The position numbers were made by a program, and so were the translations under genes. 64,000 bases of DNA. Origin: Hylemonella sp. UBA6679 (GTDB lineage Bacteria > Pseudomonadota > Gammaproteobacteria > Burkholderiales > Burkholderiaceae_C). The notes beneath the pieces were generated by a model, which saw only the letters and a program-made list of their open reading frames with translations, did not search any database and was not told the DNA's origin. How positions within the stretch are numbered: the first letter of the stretch is position 1; the number at the start of each line of letters is the position of its first letter. Positions 9,284 through 17,841 of the stretch are shown here, in pieces. Location of the stretch: NCBI GenBank assembly GCA_002454975.1, contig DKJZ01000013.1, forward strand, positions 18,452-82,451, in the 5' to 3' direction.

Positions 9284-9291
9284 TCAATAGC
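9275..9291. repeat. Inverted-repeat core GCTAT..ATAGC spanning the acyltransferase start
   Basis: GCTATACATTCAATAGC has 5-base inverted ends, and the ATG of the acyltransferase (complement of 9281-9283) lies in its loop. Read on the minus strand it begins GCTATTGAAT, the same beginning as the element at 59352-59402, and resembles the one at 40017-40068. It may therefore be a short copy of a family-specific repeat. Confidence 0.5.
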
Positions 9292-9316
9292 AAATCAAAC
9301 GCAGGCAGACCAGGCA

Positions 9317-10609
9317 TCAAGCCTGGTAGGCCAGATGTCCGCCCACCAGGGTGTAGCGCACCTGGGCTGGCATCACATGCCCGTCAAAGGGTGTGTGGTG
9401 GCCTTGGCTGTGCAACTGCGAAGCCTGGAGTTGCCAGCTCTGCGCGGGGTCAAACACACACACATCGGCCACGCCACCCACATGCAACTGGCCCAGGCTG
9501 GACGCCAAGGTGCCCAGGCTCGCGCCCAGCACCGCAGCAGGCGCTTGGGTGATGACCTGCAACGCACGAGACAGCGGCAGCTGGCGCTGGTCGGCCCACT
9601 TCAGGGCCATGCCCAGCAGCAGCTCAACACCGGTGGCGCCGGGCTCGCTCTGTGCAAACGGCAAGGCCTTGGCATCGTCTTTGACGGGCGTGTGGTCTGA
9701 CACCAGCGCGTCGATGGTGCCATCGGCCAAGCCTTGTTGCAGGGCTTCGCGGTCGGCCTGCTGGCGCAGCGGCGGGTTCACGCGCATGCGGCTGTCAAAG
9801 TAGCCCACATCGGTGTCGGTCAGCAGCAAGGAGTTGATGCTGACATCGCACGTCACGGGCAAGCCCTCAGCCTTGGCCTGGCGCACCATGGCCACGCCCG
9901 CAGCACTGCTCAAGCGGCAAATGTGCACCCGCGTGCCGGTGGACTTGAGGGTTTCAAACATGGTGAACAAGGCGATGGTTTCGGCCGCCACGGGCACGCC
10001 GCTCAAACCCAAACGCGTGGCCAGCGCGCCGCTGGCCGCCACACCCTGGCCCAGGTAGTGGTCGACTGGGCGCAGCCACACGCTGTAACCAAAGGTGCTG
10101 GCGTACTGGAAAGCGCGGCGCAGCACCTGGGTGTTGGCCAAGGTGACCTCGGCTTGCGTGAAGCCCACACACCCGGCTTGGGTGAGCGCGCCCATTTCCG
10201 TCAAGGTGTCGCCTTGGAGCTGGCGTGTCAGCGCGCCCAGCGGGAACACCCGCGATTGGTGCATTTTTTCAGCGCGCGACTTGAGCATTTCCACCAGGCC
10301 AGGCTCGTCGAGCACGGGGTCGGTATCCGGCGGGCAAACCACCGAGGTCACACCACCGGCCACGCTGGCCGCCAGCTCAGACTCGAGCATGCGCGCGTGC
10401 TCGTTGCCTGGCTCGCCCAAGCGCACCGAGAGGTCCACCAGGCCAGGGGCCACCACCAAACCGCGCGCGTCGATCACGCGCTGGGGGTCAAAATCTGCCG
10501 GGGCCTGGCCAATGGCCACAATGCGCCCGGCAGCCACGGCCACGTCGGCCACCGCGTCAAATTGCGTGGCCGGGTTGATGACGCGGCCGCCTTGGATGAG
10601 TAATTTCAT
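9317..10609 (-). CDS. pyrC': Dihydroorotase-like protein without metal ligands (PyrC', probable ATCase partner)
   Basis: A 430-residue amidohydrolase-fold protein. The position of the metal-binding HxH reads DLSVRLGEPG, so Ser61 and Arg63 replace both histidines, and a third expected histidine is Arg232 (VHICRLS). Asp305 and His306 (SDHTP) remain. This pattern is that of the inactive PyrC' (PyrX) which in Pseudomonas binds the PyrB catalytic trimers and is needed for aspartate transcarbamoylase assembly. The gene follows pyrB by only 10 bases, supporting that role. A separate active dihydroorotase must be encoded elsewhere. Confidence 0.88.
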   Translation of the reverse strand: MKLLIQGGRVINPATQFDAVADVAVAAGRIVAIGQAPADFDPQRVIDARGLVVAPGLVDLSVRLGEPGNEHARMLESELAASVAGGVTSVVCPPDTDPVLDEPGLVEMLKSRAEKMHQSRVFPLGALTRQLQGDTLTEMGALTQAGCVGFTQAEVTLANTQVLRRAFQYASTFGYSVWLRPVDHYLGQGVAASGALATRLGLSGVPVAAETIALFTMFETLKSTGTRVHICRLSSAAGVAMVRQAKAEGLPVTCDVSINSLLLTDTDVGYFDSRMRVNPPLRQQADREALQQGLADGTIDALVSDHTPVKDDAKALPFAQSEPGATGVELLLGMALKWADQRQLPLSRALQVITQAPAAVLGASLGTLASSLGQLHVGGVADVCVFDPAQSWQLQASQLHSQGHHTPFDGHVMPAQVRYTLVGGHLAYQA

Positions 10610-10619
10610 GTTCGTGTCC

Positions 10620-11594
10620 TCAAGCCTCGTTGCCTGCCACCATGCTCATGACCGCCATGCGCACCGCGATGCCAAAGGTCACCTGCGGCAAGATCACGCT
10701 TTGGCGGCCGTCCACCACCGAGGAGTCGATTTCCACACCTCGGTTGATGGGCCCGGGGTGCATGACGATGCAATCGGGCTTGGCCCATTGCAGCTTCTCG
10801 GGCGTGAGGCCAAAGCTCTTGAAAAATTCTTGGCTCGAGGGCAACAAGGCGCCGCTCATGCGCTCGTTTTGCAGGCGCAGCATGATGATCACATCGCAGC
10901 CTTTGATGCCTTCTTCGAGGGTGTGGCACACCCGCACGCCCATGGGCGCCATGTCGGCTGGCACCAGGGTTTGGGGGCCCACCACGCGCACCTCGGCACA
11001 GCCCAAGGTGGTCAGCGCGTGGATGTCTGAGCGCGCCACACGAGAGTGCAGCACGTCGCCCACGATGGCCACCGTGAGGTTGGAAAAATCTTTCTTGTAA
11101 TGCCGGATGGTGAACATGTCGAGCAGCCCCTGTGTGGGGTGGGCATGGCGCCCGTCGCCGGCGTTGATCACGTGCACATGCGGCGCCACATGCTGGGCAA
11201 TCAGGTAGGGCGCGCCGCTTTCGCTGTGGCGCACCACAAACAAATCAGCCGCCATGGCCGAGAGGTTGGCAATGGTGTCGAGCAGCGATTCGCCCTTGCT
11301 GGCCGATGAGCGCGAGATGTCTAAATTCAGCACATCGGCGCTCAAGCGCTTGGCCGCAATCTCAAAGGTGGTGCGGGTGCGGGTGCTGTTTTCAAAAAAC
11401 AAATTGAACACGCTTTTACCGCGCAGCAGGGGCACCTTTTTCACCTCGCGGTCATTGAGGCTCACGAAGTTTTCTGCCGTGTCCAGAATGCCCGTCAGGA
11501 TGGCTTTGGGCAGCCCTTCGGTGGACAGCAAATGGATGAGCTCGCCGTGTTTGTTGAGCTGGGGGTGGCGTTTGTAAAGCATGGGTGGGCTCAC
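10620..11594 (-). CDS. pyrB: Aspartate carbamoyltransferase catalytic chain
   Basis: A 324-residue enzyme converting carbamoyl phosphate and aspartate to N-carbamoyl-aspartate, the committed step of pyrimidine synthesis. The carbamoyl-phosphate loop [12 protein letters not shown], the SxxKGES element ([12 protein letters not shown]) and HPTQGLLD are intact. Its first ATG (11594) overlaps the pyrR stop by four bases; a second ATG four codons later is possible. The downstream inactive dihydroorotase implies a class A type ATCase, a dodecamer of PyrB and PyrC'. No pyrI-type regulatory chain is present. Confidence 0.97.
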   Translation of the reverse strand: MSPPMLYKRHPQLNKHGELIHLLSTEGLPKAILTGILDTAENFVSLNDREVKKVPLLRGKSVFNLFFENSTRTRTTFEIAAKRLSADVLNLDISRSSASKGESLLDTIANLSAMAADLFVVRHSESGAPYLIAQHVAPHVHVINAGDGRHAHPTQGLLDMFTIRHYKKDFSNLTVAIVGDVLHSRVARSDIHALTTLGCAEVRVVGPQTLVPADMAPMGVRVCHTLEEGIKGCDVIIMLRLQNERMSGALLPSSQEFFKSFGLTPEKLQWAKPDCIVMHPGPINRGVEIDSSVVDGRQSVILPQVTFGIAVRMAVMSMVAGNEA

Positions 11595-12094
11595 ACGTCG
11601 GCGCTGTGCACCTGAAAGCTGAAGTTACCTTGCGCGTCTTGCGCCAGGGCCAGAGTTTGTGCCGCGGGCAGGGCCACACGGGCGGCGGCGTAGTCGGCCT
11701 GCACCGGCAGCTCGCGCGAGCCCCGGTCCACCAGCACCGCCAGACGGATGCGCGCAGGGCGCCCGTAATCGAACAACTCGTTGATCACCGCGCGGATGGT
11801 GCGCCCGGTAAACAGCACATCGTCAAGCAGCAAAATGTCCGCGCCATTCACATCAAAAGGCAGCTGGGTTTGCGCTGTGGCGTTCAGGCCGCGGGTGGAA
11901 AAATCGTCGCGGTGCATGGCCGAAGAAATGATGCCCATGGCCGGCTCGCGCTGCAGGTCTTGTTGCAAGCGTTGGGCCAGCCAGGCCCCGCCAGAGGTGA
12001 TGCCCACCAGGTGCGTGCCACTTTGCAGCAAGCCGCGCACGCCGCCTACCAACTCACGGTAGAGCGCCTGGGCATCGAGCGTCAACGAACTCAT
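11591..12094 (-). CDS. pyrR: PyrR-type pyrimidine regulator / uracil phosphoribosyltransferase
   Basis: A 167-residue type I phosphoribosyltransferase with the PRPP-binding motif [13 protein letters not shown] (about residues 86-98). PyrR in Gram-positive bacteria regulates pyr attenuation by binding UMP; in proteobacteria it lies in the pyrRBC' operon and may retain uracil phosphoribosyltransferase or regulatory activity. Its start overlaps the ruvX stop, and its stop overlaps the pyrB start, by four bases each, indicating translational coupling. No pyrR-binding attenuator was identified here. Confidence 0.93.
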   Translation of the reverse strand: MSSLTLDAQALYRELVGGVRGLLQSGTHLVGITSGGAWLAQRLQQDLQREPAMGIISSAMHRDDFSTRGLNATAQTQLPFDVNGADILLLDDVLFTGRTIRAVINELFDYGRPARIRLAVLVDRGSRELPVQADYAAARVALPAAQTLALAQDAQGNFSFQVHSADV

Positions 12095-12513
12095 GGAAGA
12101 CTCCTTAAGAACTGTTCAAGAATGACACACGCAGCGCCTGCATCGGCGTCTTTGGCGCCATTGGCGTGCGCTTCGGTGGTGCTGTAGCGCTCGTCCACCT
12201 CAAACACCGGCAAGCCAAAGCGGCCGCGCAACTGGCGCGCAAATTTGCGTGCGCGTAAGGTGTTCTCGTGGGCAACGCCATCGGGATGAAAGGGCACGCC
12301 CACCACCAGGGCATCGGGCTGCCAGTCTTTGAGGCGCTGGCCGATGCTGGCAAAGCGCGCATCGCCCTCGGCGGCGATGGTGGGCTGCGGTGTGGCGCTG
12401 CGCATGAGGCGGTTGCCCACGGCCACACCGGTGCGTTTGAGGCCGTAGTCCAGCGCCAAAAACGTGCTCAGGTGAGCGGGCACGGGGGGTGCGTCGGGCA
12501 GGCCCAAGCTCAT
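12091..12513 (-). CDS. ruvX: Holliday junction resolvase-like protein RuvX/YqgF
   Basis: A 140-residue RNase H-fold protein with LALDYGLKRTGVAVG near residues 18-32, the VVGVPFHPDG block, and VDERYSTTEA. It is assigned to putative pre-16S rRNA 5'-end nuclease or Holliday junction resolvase function. It overlaps yqgE upstream and pyrR downstream by four bases each, the conserved yqgE-ruvX-pyrR order of Pseudomonas and beta-proteobacteria. Confidence 0.94.
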   Translation of the reverse strand: MSLGLPDAPPVPAHLSTFLALDYGLKRTGVAVGNRLMRSATPQPTIAAEGDARFASIGQRLKDWQPDALVVGVPFHPDGVAHENTLRARKFARQLRGRFGLPVFEVDERYSTTEAHANGAKDADAGAACVILEQFLRSLP

Positions 12514-13109
12514 GCGTGCCCCGCGTCGGGCGAGAGCATCCAGGCCTGCAAGCCCAGCAGGGCCAGGGCTTTGTCGTAACGCTGCTCGATGGGGGTGTCA
12601 AAAATCACTTGGCGATCGGCGTCCACCGTGAGCCAGGCGTTCTCGCCCAGTTCAGACTCCAGCTGCCCCTGCCCCCAGGCCGAATAGCCCAAGGTCACAA
12701 ACACCCGCTTGGGTCCAGCGCCACTGGACAAAGCTTCGAGCACATCGCGCGAGGTGGTCATCTCCAGCCCGCCCGGGATCACCAGGGTGGACGAATAACC
12801 CGGCTCTTCGCTGGTGGCGTTGCTCGCTTGCATGCCTTCATGCAGCACAAAACCGCGCTCGGTTTGCACCGGACCGCCCTGGAACACGGGTTTGTCTTTG
12901 AGGTCGTCGCGCTTGAGCTGCAAATCAACCTTGTCAAACAAGTTGTTGAGGGTGAGCTCGCTGGGCTTGTTGATCACCAGGCCCAAGGCCCCGCGTTCGT
13001 TGTGTTCGCACAGGTACACCACGCTTTTGGAGAAATTCTCATCGTCCAGCCCGGGCATGGCAATCAGGAAATGATTCGTGAGGTTAATGGGTGCAGAATC
13101 ATTGGACAT
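12510..13109 (-). CDS. yqgE: YqgE/AlgH family protein
   Basis: A 199-residue UPF0301 protein. LTNHFLIAMPGLDDENFSKS near the N-terminus, VYLCEHNERGALGLVINKP and the later SGYSAWGQGQLE-type block (LGYSAWGQGQLESE) identify the family. Molecular function is not established; AlgH was linked to alginate regulation in Pseudomonas. It is first in the operon, 46 bases from the divergent photolyase gene, so the operon promoter must lie in that short gap. Confidence 0.93.
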   Translation of the reverse strand: MSNDSAPINLTNHFLIAMPGLDDENFSKSVVYLCEHNERGALGLVINKPSELTLNNLFDKVDLQLKRDDLKDKPVFQGGPVQTERGFVLHEGMQASNATSEEPGYSSTLVIPGGLEMTTSRDVLEALSSGAGPKRVFVTLGYSAWGQGQLESELGENAWLTVDADRQVIFDTPIEQRYDKALALLGLQAWMLSPDAGHA

Positions 13110-13155
13110 GCGTTGATTTTAACGACCCCACCCCTGTTTCTCACCCCGCTTACCC

Positions 13156-14631
13156 ATGACCCCTGAATTTGACCGTGGCCTGGTCTGGCTGCGCCGCGAT
13201 TTGCGCACCGACGACCACCCTGCCCTGCACGCTGCGTTGAGCCGCTGCCGCCAGGTGTGGGTGGCCTTTGTGCTCGACACCGACATCCTCGATCCCCTGC
13301 CACGGCAAGACCGGCGCGTGGCCTTCATTTTGACCAGCCTGGCCGAGGTGGACTCTGCCCTGCGCCACTTGAGCGGCCAGCCCCAAGCCGGGCTGATCGT
13401 GCGCCATGCCCGCGCACTTGATGAAATTCCACGCCTGGCCAAAGCGCTCAAGGTGCAAGCCGTGTTTGCCGGGCGCGACGACGAGCCCCCAGCCCTGCTG
13501 CGCGACACCGCGGTGGCCAAGGCCCTGGCCGCGGATGGCGTGGTGTTTGAAACCCTCAAAGACCACGTGGTGTTTGAGCGCCAAGAGGTGCTCACCCTAG
13601 GCGGCAAACCCTACGGCGTGTTCACGCCTTACAAAAACGCTTGGCTGAAAAAAATACAAGCCCAGCCCGTGCAGCTGTGCGATATCACGCCCCTGGCCTC
13701 TGGCCTGGCCGCACGCCCTGCGGCTTTGCAAACAGCCGTGCCCAGCCTCTCTGACATCGGTTTTGAGCCGCTGGCTGAAGGCGCCCTGAAAATCCCTGCG
13801 GGCATGAGCGGGGCGCAGCAGCTGTTTGAAGATTTTTTTGAGCGCATGGACCAGTACCAAGACACGCGCGATTTCCCGGCCATCAAAGGCCCGAGCTACC
13901 TGGGGGTGCATTTCCGTTTTGGCACGGTGTCCATCCGCCGCATGGTGAGCCTGGCACAAGCGCAAACCGCACAAGGCAGCCGCGGCGCGCAAAGCTGGCT
14001 CAGCGAACTGATTTGGCGCGAGTTTTATGTGCAGATTTTGGCCAACTTTCCGCATGTGGCCACTGGCGCGTTTCGCCCCGAGTTTGACCACATCCAGTGG
14101 GAAAGCGGCGAGCGCGCCCAAACCCTGTTTGCCGCTTGGTGCGAAGGCCGCACCGGCTACCCGCTGGTGGACGCGGCCATGGCGCAAATCAACCAAACCG
14201 GCTACATGCACAACCGCTTGCGCATGGTGGCGGGCAGTTTTTTGGTCAAAGACCTCGGCATTGATTGGCGCTGGGGTGAGCGTTATTTTGCAGAAAAACT
14301 CAACGACTTTGACCTGAGTGCCAACAACGGCGGCTGGCAGTGGGTGGCCTCAAGCGGCTGCGATGCGCAGCCCTGGTTTCGCATCTTCAACCCGGTCACG
14401 CAAAGCGAAAAGTTTGACCCACAGGGCAAGTTCATACGACGCTACTTGCCACAGCTCGCTGAGTTGTCCGACAAAGACATCCACGCGCCATGGCTGGCCA
14501 AACCCCTGGCCTTGCAAGCCGCCGGCGTGACGCTGGGCGTGGATTACCCCTTGCCAGTGGTGGATCACGCCGTGGCCCGCGACCAGACGCTGGCGCGCTA
14601 CGCGGTGGTGAAAAAACCGCTGGCCACGTGA
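13156..14631 (+). CDS. phrB: Deoxyribodipyrimidine photolyase (CPD photolyase)
   Basis: A 491-residue class I photolyase that repairs UV-induced cyclobutane pyrimidine dimers using light, FAD and an antenna cofactor. The N-terminal antenna domain begins LVWLRRDLRTDDHPAL. The FAD-binding domain has WLSELIWREFY, the CEGRTGYPLVDAAM block, GYMHNRLRMV and WGERYFAEKLNDFD, then NNGGWQWVASSGCDAQPWFR. All are intact. It is transcribed divergently from the yqgE operon. Confidence 0.96.
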   Translation: MTPEFDRGLVWLRRDLRTDDHPALHAALSRCRQVWVAFVLDTDILDPLPRQDRRVAFILTSLAEVDSALRHLSGQPQAGLIVRHARALDEIPRLAKALKVQAVFAGRDDEPPALLRDTAVAKALAADGVVFETLKDHVVFERQEVLTLGGKPYGVFTPYKNAWLKKIQAQPVQLCDITPLASGLAARPAALQTAVPSLSDIGFEPLAEGALKIPAGMSGAQQLFEDFFERMDQYQDTRDFPAIKGPSYLGVHFRFGTVSIRRMVSLAQAQTAQGSRGAQSWLSELIWREFYVQILANFPHVATGAFRPEFDHIQWESGERAQTLFAAWCEGRTGYPLVDAAMAQINQTGYMHNRLRMVAGSFLVKDLGIDWRWGERYFAEKLNDFDLSANNGGWQWVASSGCDAQPWFRIFNPVTQSEKFDPQGKFIRRYLPQLAELSDKDIHAPWLAKPLALQAAGVTLGVDYPLPVVDHAVARDQTLARYAVVKKPLAT

Positions 14632-14659
14632 GTCTGAAGCGCTTGGTTTAAAGCTGGTT

Positions 14660-16603
14660 TTAATGGCTGGCCGGTACCAGCATGTGGGCGGCGTAGACCA
14701 GCACAGGCAGGCCAGATTCGCCCGGCAACTTGGGCAGCACGCCCACCACGCCAGGCACACGCCGCATCACCGGGCTGGGCGCTTGAAGCACCACCTCTTG
14801 CTCGCCCATCACCCCGCGCAGGGCGAGGGCTGGGCTGCGCCCCGTGAACTGCCAAGCCTGGGGCTCGCTCACATCGGGGCAGCCCTGCGTGGGCACGGCA
14901 AATTTGACATCACCCGCCTGCAACAAACGCACCGTGCACAGCACATGGGTGGCCGGCAGCGTCAGGCTCAGGGTTTGCCCATCGAGCTCAGCCTCGCCCA
15001 AAGCACGACCCTCTTCGAGCGCACGCACCAGACCCTCTGGGCGCAAGGTGTGCGAGGCCTGCACCGCCACACGAACTTGCGTGGCTTGTGGCCACAGGCG
15101 CAGTTGCAAGCGCAGCGCTTGGCCCTGGGCCACCTCGCCCATGCTCAGCGCTGCGCCAGGCAAAGCCACATCCAGCCAGGCCGCCAGCGTTTGCAAAACG
15201 GGTCGGGGCAGCGCGATGTCGTCGCCAAAAATGTCTAAGCCAGCTTCAGGCACGGCTTGTCGCAAGGCTTTGTGCAAACGCGGCGCAATGCTGCGCACAT
15301 ACAACAAGCGCGGTTGATCTGGCCCCAGCACAGGCGAGCTGAGCGGCTTGGGCAGGGGTTCCTCTTGGCGTGACGCTTGCACTTGCACATCAGGCCCAAG
15401 GTCTTGAGCTTGGTCTTGAGCGTGTTCTTGAGCGTGTTCTTGAGCTTGGTCTTGAGTTTGCTCTTGAGCGTGGTCTTGAGGCGCTGGGTCTGAGGCCGGG
15501 CTGAGCGCAGGGGGCCAGTTGTCGAGTGCGGTGGTGACACCATCGTTCACCTCAGGGGTGCCGCCTGCGGCCAAGGTTTGCATCAGGGTGTGGATGTGCT
15601 GCGTGGCGTTCACCAACACCTCGGCCTGCGCGGGGAACACGGCAATCATGCGCCGAGCGCGGTTCAAAGCGGCACTCAGGCTGGCCACGGGTGTGGCCAA
15701 GGCGTGCAAGCCCGCACTGCTGAGCAGTTCTTGCAAAACCTGCGCGAGCACCCCCACGGCCGGGGCCAAAGGGCGGCTGGGTTTGGGCGCCCAAGCCAGC
15801 AACTCTTGGTGAAGCTCGGCCGACCACTGCAGCGCCTGGGTCAACACCACGGGCTGTAAATCGGGTGGCACAGGCCCGTCGCGCAAAGCAAGGGGTTCGA
15901 GTACCACAGGTTCAGGTTCAGGTTCAGGTTCAGGTTCAGGCTCAGGTTCTGGTGTTTCAGCCACGGTCTCAGGCACCACTTTCGCCTCAAGCTCCAGGGT
16001 GTTGGCTGGTTCGTTCCAGTTCAGGTCGATGAGCTCGGCGCTTTGGGGGAAAGCCTCGATCATGTCGAGAATTTGCACGTCCAGGTCTTCGTCGTCTGGC
16101 AGGCTCAGTGTGATGGCTGGCACAGGCTGCTGACCGTAAGCAGCGTGGATGGCCTGCAGCACACCGCCAAACACCGGCTGGGCCGCCAGGCAATGGCTCA
16201 AAACTTCATGGGCCAGGCTGGTCTGGATCGAGGCGGCTTCTGGGCGTTTGCGGTAAGCCGTGAACTGGCGCAGCACCTGCGAAACCAAGCGTTTGTGCGC
16301 CAACGCAAGGGGGGAAGGCTGCAGCGCGATGCGCTCAAACAAGCCCGCAGCCAATTGCCAAAACGCGCGCGACAACAAATCGGGCGCGCCCTCAGACACG
16401 CCCAGGCAAAGTTCACTCAAACGGGTGGCAGCCGCCGCATCGCCTGTGCGCAGCACGCCCAGCACTGCGGTGTCCACCTCGGTTTGCAAGTCAGCGGTGG
16501 CTGGCTGCGCCGCCACGGGCTGCGGCAAGGCCAGGTCGTGCCAGAGCCAGGCAGCGGGGTCGCTCACAAGCTCTTGCTCGGGGGGATCAGACAAGCCGCT
16601 CAT
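14660..16603 (-). CDS. Repeat-containing protein, probably an eroded ChpA/CheA-type kinase
   Basis: A 647-residue cytoplasmic protein without signal or membrane segments. A Glu-Pro repeat lies around residues 220-235 and a QAQD/HAQE repeat around 375-400. I see no intact catalytic motif. Two parts look like CheA remnants: near residue 455-500 (RLHKALRQAVPEAGLDIFG, then ALPRPVLQTLAAWLDVAL) resembles the helix before the kinase N-box, with the N-box Asn/His lost; the C-terminal 130 residues (SLTLPATHVLCTVRLLQAGD onward) resemble a CheW-like domain. I recall pilGHIJ-chpA chemosensory genes beside rubredoxin in related genomes, which fits. Start at 16603 was chosen because the longer frame overlaps rubredoxin. 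The family assignment is inference. Confidence 0.45.
   Translation of the reverse strand: MSGLSDPPEQELVSDPAAWLWHDLALPQPVAAQPATADLQTEVDTAVLGVLRTGDAAAATRLSELCLGVSEGAPDLLSRAFWQLAAGLFERIALQPSPLALAHKRLVSQVLRQFTAYRKRPEAASIQTSLAHEVLSHCLAAQPVFGGVLQAIHAAYGQQPVPAITLSLPDDEDLDVQILDMIEAFPQSAELIDLNWNEPANTLELEAKVVPETVAETPEPEPEPEPEPEPEPVVLEPLALRDGPVPPDLQPVVLTQALQWSAELHQELLAWAPKPSRPLAPAVGVLAQVLQELLSSAGLHALATPVASLSAALNRARRMIAVFPAQAEVLVNATQHIHTLMQTLAAGGTPEVNDGVTTALDNWPPALSPASDPAPQDHAQEQTQDQAQEHAQEHAQDQAQDLGPDVQVQASRQEEPLPKPLSSPVLGPDQPRLLYVRSIAPRLHKALRQAVPEAGLDIFGDDIALPRPVLQTLAAWLDVALPGAALSMGEVAQGQALRLQLRLWPQATQVRVAVQASHTLRPEGLVRALEEGRALGEAELDGQTLSLTLPATHVLCTVRLLQAGDVKFAVPTQGCPDVSEPQAWQFTGRSPALALRGVMGEQEVVLQAPSPVMRRVPGVVGVLPKLPGESGLPVLVYAAHMLVPASH
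15401..15480. repeat. 12-base tandem repeat inside the ChpA-like gene
   Basis: About 6.7 imperfect copies of a 12-base unit, consensus GTCTTGAGCGTG on the plus strand, encoding Gln-Ala-Gln-Asp / His-Ala-Gln-Glu on the minus strand. The unit length is a multiple of three, so copy-number changes keep the frame. Confidence 0.85.
15908..15952. repeat. 6-base tandem repeat encoding a Glu-Pro linker
   Basis: Seven or so near-perfect copies of AGGTTC on the plus strand, encoding alternating Glu and Pro in the ChpA-like protein. It is probably an extended, stiff linker between two helical parts. Slippage would change the linker in two-residue steps without breaking the frame. Confidence 0.88.
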
Positions 16604-16643
16604 TCGATGCGTGGTCGATGCGTAGGCCCCCGGGCAGGGCTGT

Positions 16644-16817
16644 TTAGATTTGCACCATCTCAAAGTCTTCTTTGCGGGCGCCGCACTCGGGGCAGGTCCA
16701 GTTCATGGGCACATCGGCCCACAGGGTGCCTGGAGCAATGCCGGTGTCGGGGTCACCTTGGGCCTCGTCGTACATCCAGCCGCAGATCAAACACATCCAG
16801 GTTTTAGTTTCAGTCAC
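16644..16817 (-). CDS. rubA: Rubredoxin
   Basis: A 57-residue one-iron electron carrier with both CxxCG-type knuckles: MCLICGWMYDEA and WTCPECGARKEDFE. The start is taken as GTG at 16817, which gives the normal rubredoxin length and has a GAAGG Shine-Dalgarno sequence about ten bases upstream; the frame stays open further upstream without homology. It is divergent to the ThiD-like kinase gene, a conserved arrangement in Burkholderiales. Redox partner unknown. Confidence 0.95.
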   Translation of the reverse strand: MTETKTWMCLICGWMYDEAQGDPDTGIAPGTLWADVPMNWTCPECGARKEDFEMVQI

Positions 16818-16914
16818 AGCACTTCTGCCTTCAAATAGAATCAATTGTAAGAGGCGCATGACACCGCACGTTGGCCTTATTGGGATATTCTGCCTCACCA
16901 AGAACCGTTTACTC

Positions 16915-17841
16915 ATGTACAGTCCGCCCCCTTTCGACGAGGCCCAGGCTTCAACCCAGCCCGCCTCCGTGCTGGTGTTCAACAGCAACGACCCGTGCGG
17001 TGCTGGCGGTCTGTCGGCCGACATCACGGCCATTGCCTCGGTGGGCGCGCACGCCATGCCGGTGGTCACGGGCACCTATGTGCGCGACACCGCAGAAATT
17101 TTTGACCACATCGGCTTTGAAGAAGACGCGGTGTCTGAGCAAGCGCGCACGCTGCTCGAAGACGCCACGGTCAACGTCATCAAGGTGGGCTTTGCCGATT
17201 CGCCTGAAGCCTTGAGCGCGATTGCAGAAATCACCTCCGACTACCCTGAAACCCCGGTGGTGGCCTACATGCCCAACCTCTCGTGGTGGAACGAGGTCAA
17301 GATTGACCTCTACCAGGACGCCTTCAAGGAGCTGGTATTGCCCCAAACCACAGTGCTTGTGGGCAACCACAGCACCTTGTGGCGCTGGTTGTTGCCCGAC
17401 TGGGGCAGCGACAAATCCCCCACCGCGCGCGACATTGCCAAAGCCGCTGGCGAGGTGGGGGTGCCCTACACCCTGGTGACAGGGATTCCAGCGCCTGAGC
17501 AGTTCATCGAAAACACCCTGGCTTCGCCGCAAAGCGTGATGGCTACGGTGAAATTTGAGCGCTTTGAAGCTATTTTTTCTGGCGCTGGCGACACCCTGAG
17601 CGCCGCGCTGGCCGCCATGCTGGCCGGCGGCAGCGAGCTCACCGACGCCTTCAACGAGGCCACTGGCTTTCTTGACCATGCGCTCAACGGCGGCTTTCGC
17701 CCTGGCATGGGCCACGTGATTCCCGACCGACTGTTTTGGGCACACCCCGAATCCGAGGATGAGCCCAGCGCCGAGCAAGACGGCGACGAAAGCCCCTCCC
17801 CCCTTTCTTTTGAAATGCCTCCCCATGACACACAACATTGA
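16915..17841 (+). CDS. ThiD/PfkB-type kinase (hydroxymethylpyrimidine kinase-like)
   Basis: A 308-residue ribokinase-fold protein. The N-terminal [20 protein letters not shown] corresponds to the substrate and glycine-rich region of ThiD, and the C-terminal anion-hole motif is [15 protein letters not shown]. Typical ThiD has a cysteine (GTGCTLS) where this protein has Asp as in the PfkB/pyridoxal kinase type, so the real substrate (HMP-P, pyridoxal or other) is uncertain. It precedes hemL and overlaps it by 17 bases. The acidic C-terminal tail ([14 protein letters not shown]) is unusual. The start at 16915 is chosen because the divergent rubredoxin promoter lies upstream. Confidence 0.78.
   Translation: MYSPPPFDEAQASTQPASVLVFNSNDPCGAGGLSADITAIASVGAHAMPVVTGTYVRDTAEIFDHIGFEEDAVSEQARTLLEDATVNVIKVGFADSPEALSAIAEITSDYPETPVVAYMPNLSWWNEVKIDLYQDAFKELVLPQTTVLVGNHSTLWRWLLPDWGSDKSPTARDIAKAAGEVGVPYTLVTGIPAPEQFIENTLASPQSVMATVKFERFEAIFSGAGDTLSAALAAMLAGGSELTDAFNEATGFLDHALNGGFRPGMGHVIPDRLFWAHPESEDEPSAEQDGDESPSPLSFEMPPHDTQH

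Noticed and set aside
8726..9700. A 324-codon plus-strand frame over the acyltransferase and pyrC' genes
   Set aside because: It spans two genes on the other strand with real motifs and has low-complexity His/Gln/Arg composition.
15401..15952. Repeats considered as a CRISPR-like array
   Set aside because: Units are 12 and 6 bases, contiguous, without unique spacers, and encode an in-frame linker.
17568..17590. GAAGCTATTTTTTCTGGCGC in the ThiD-like gene considered as another repeat copy
   Set aside because: It encodes the conserved SGAGD motif in place and lacks the TAGAGG end of the repeat.
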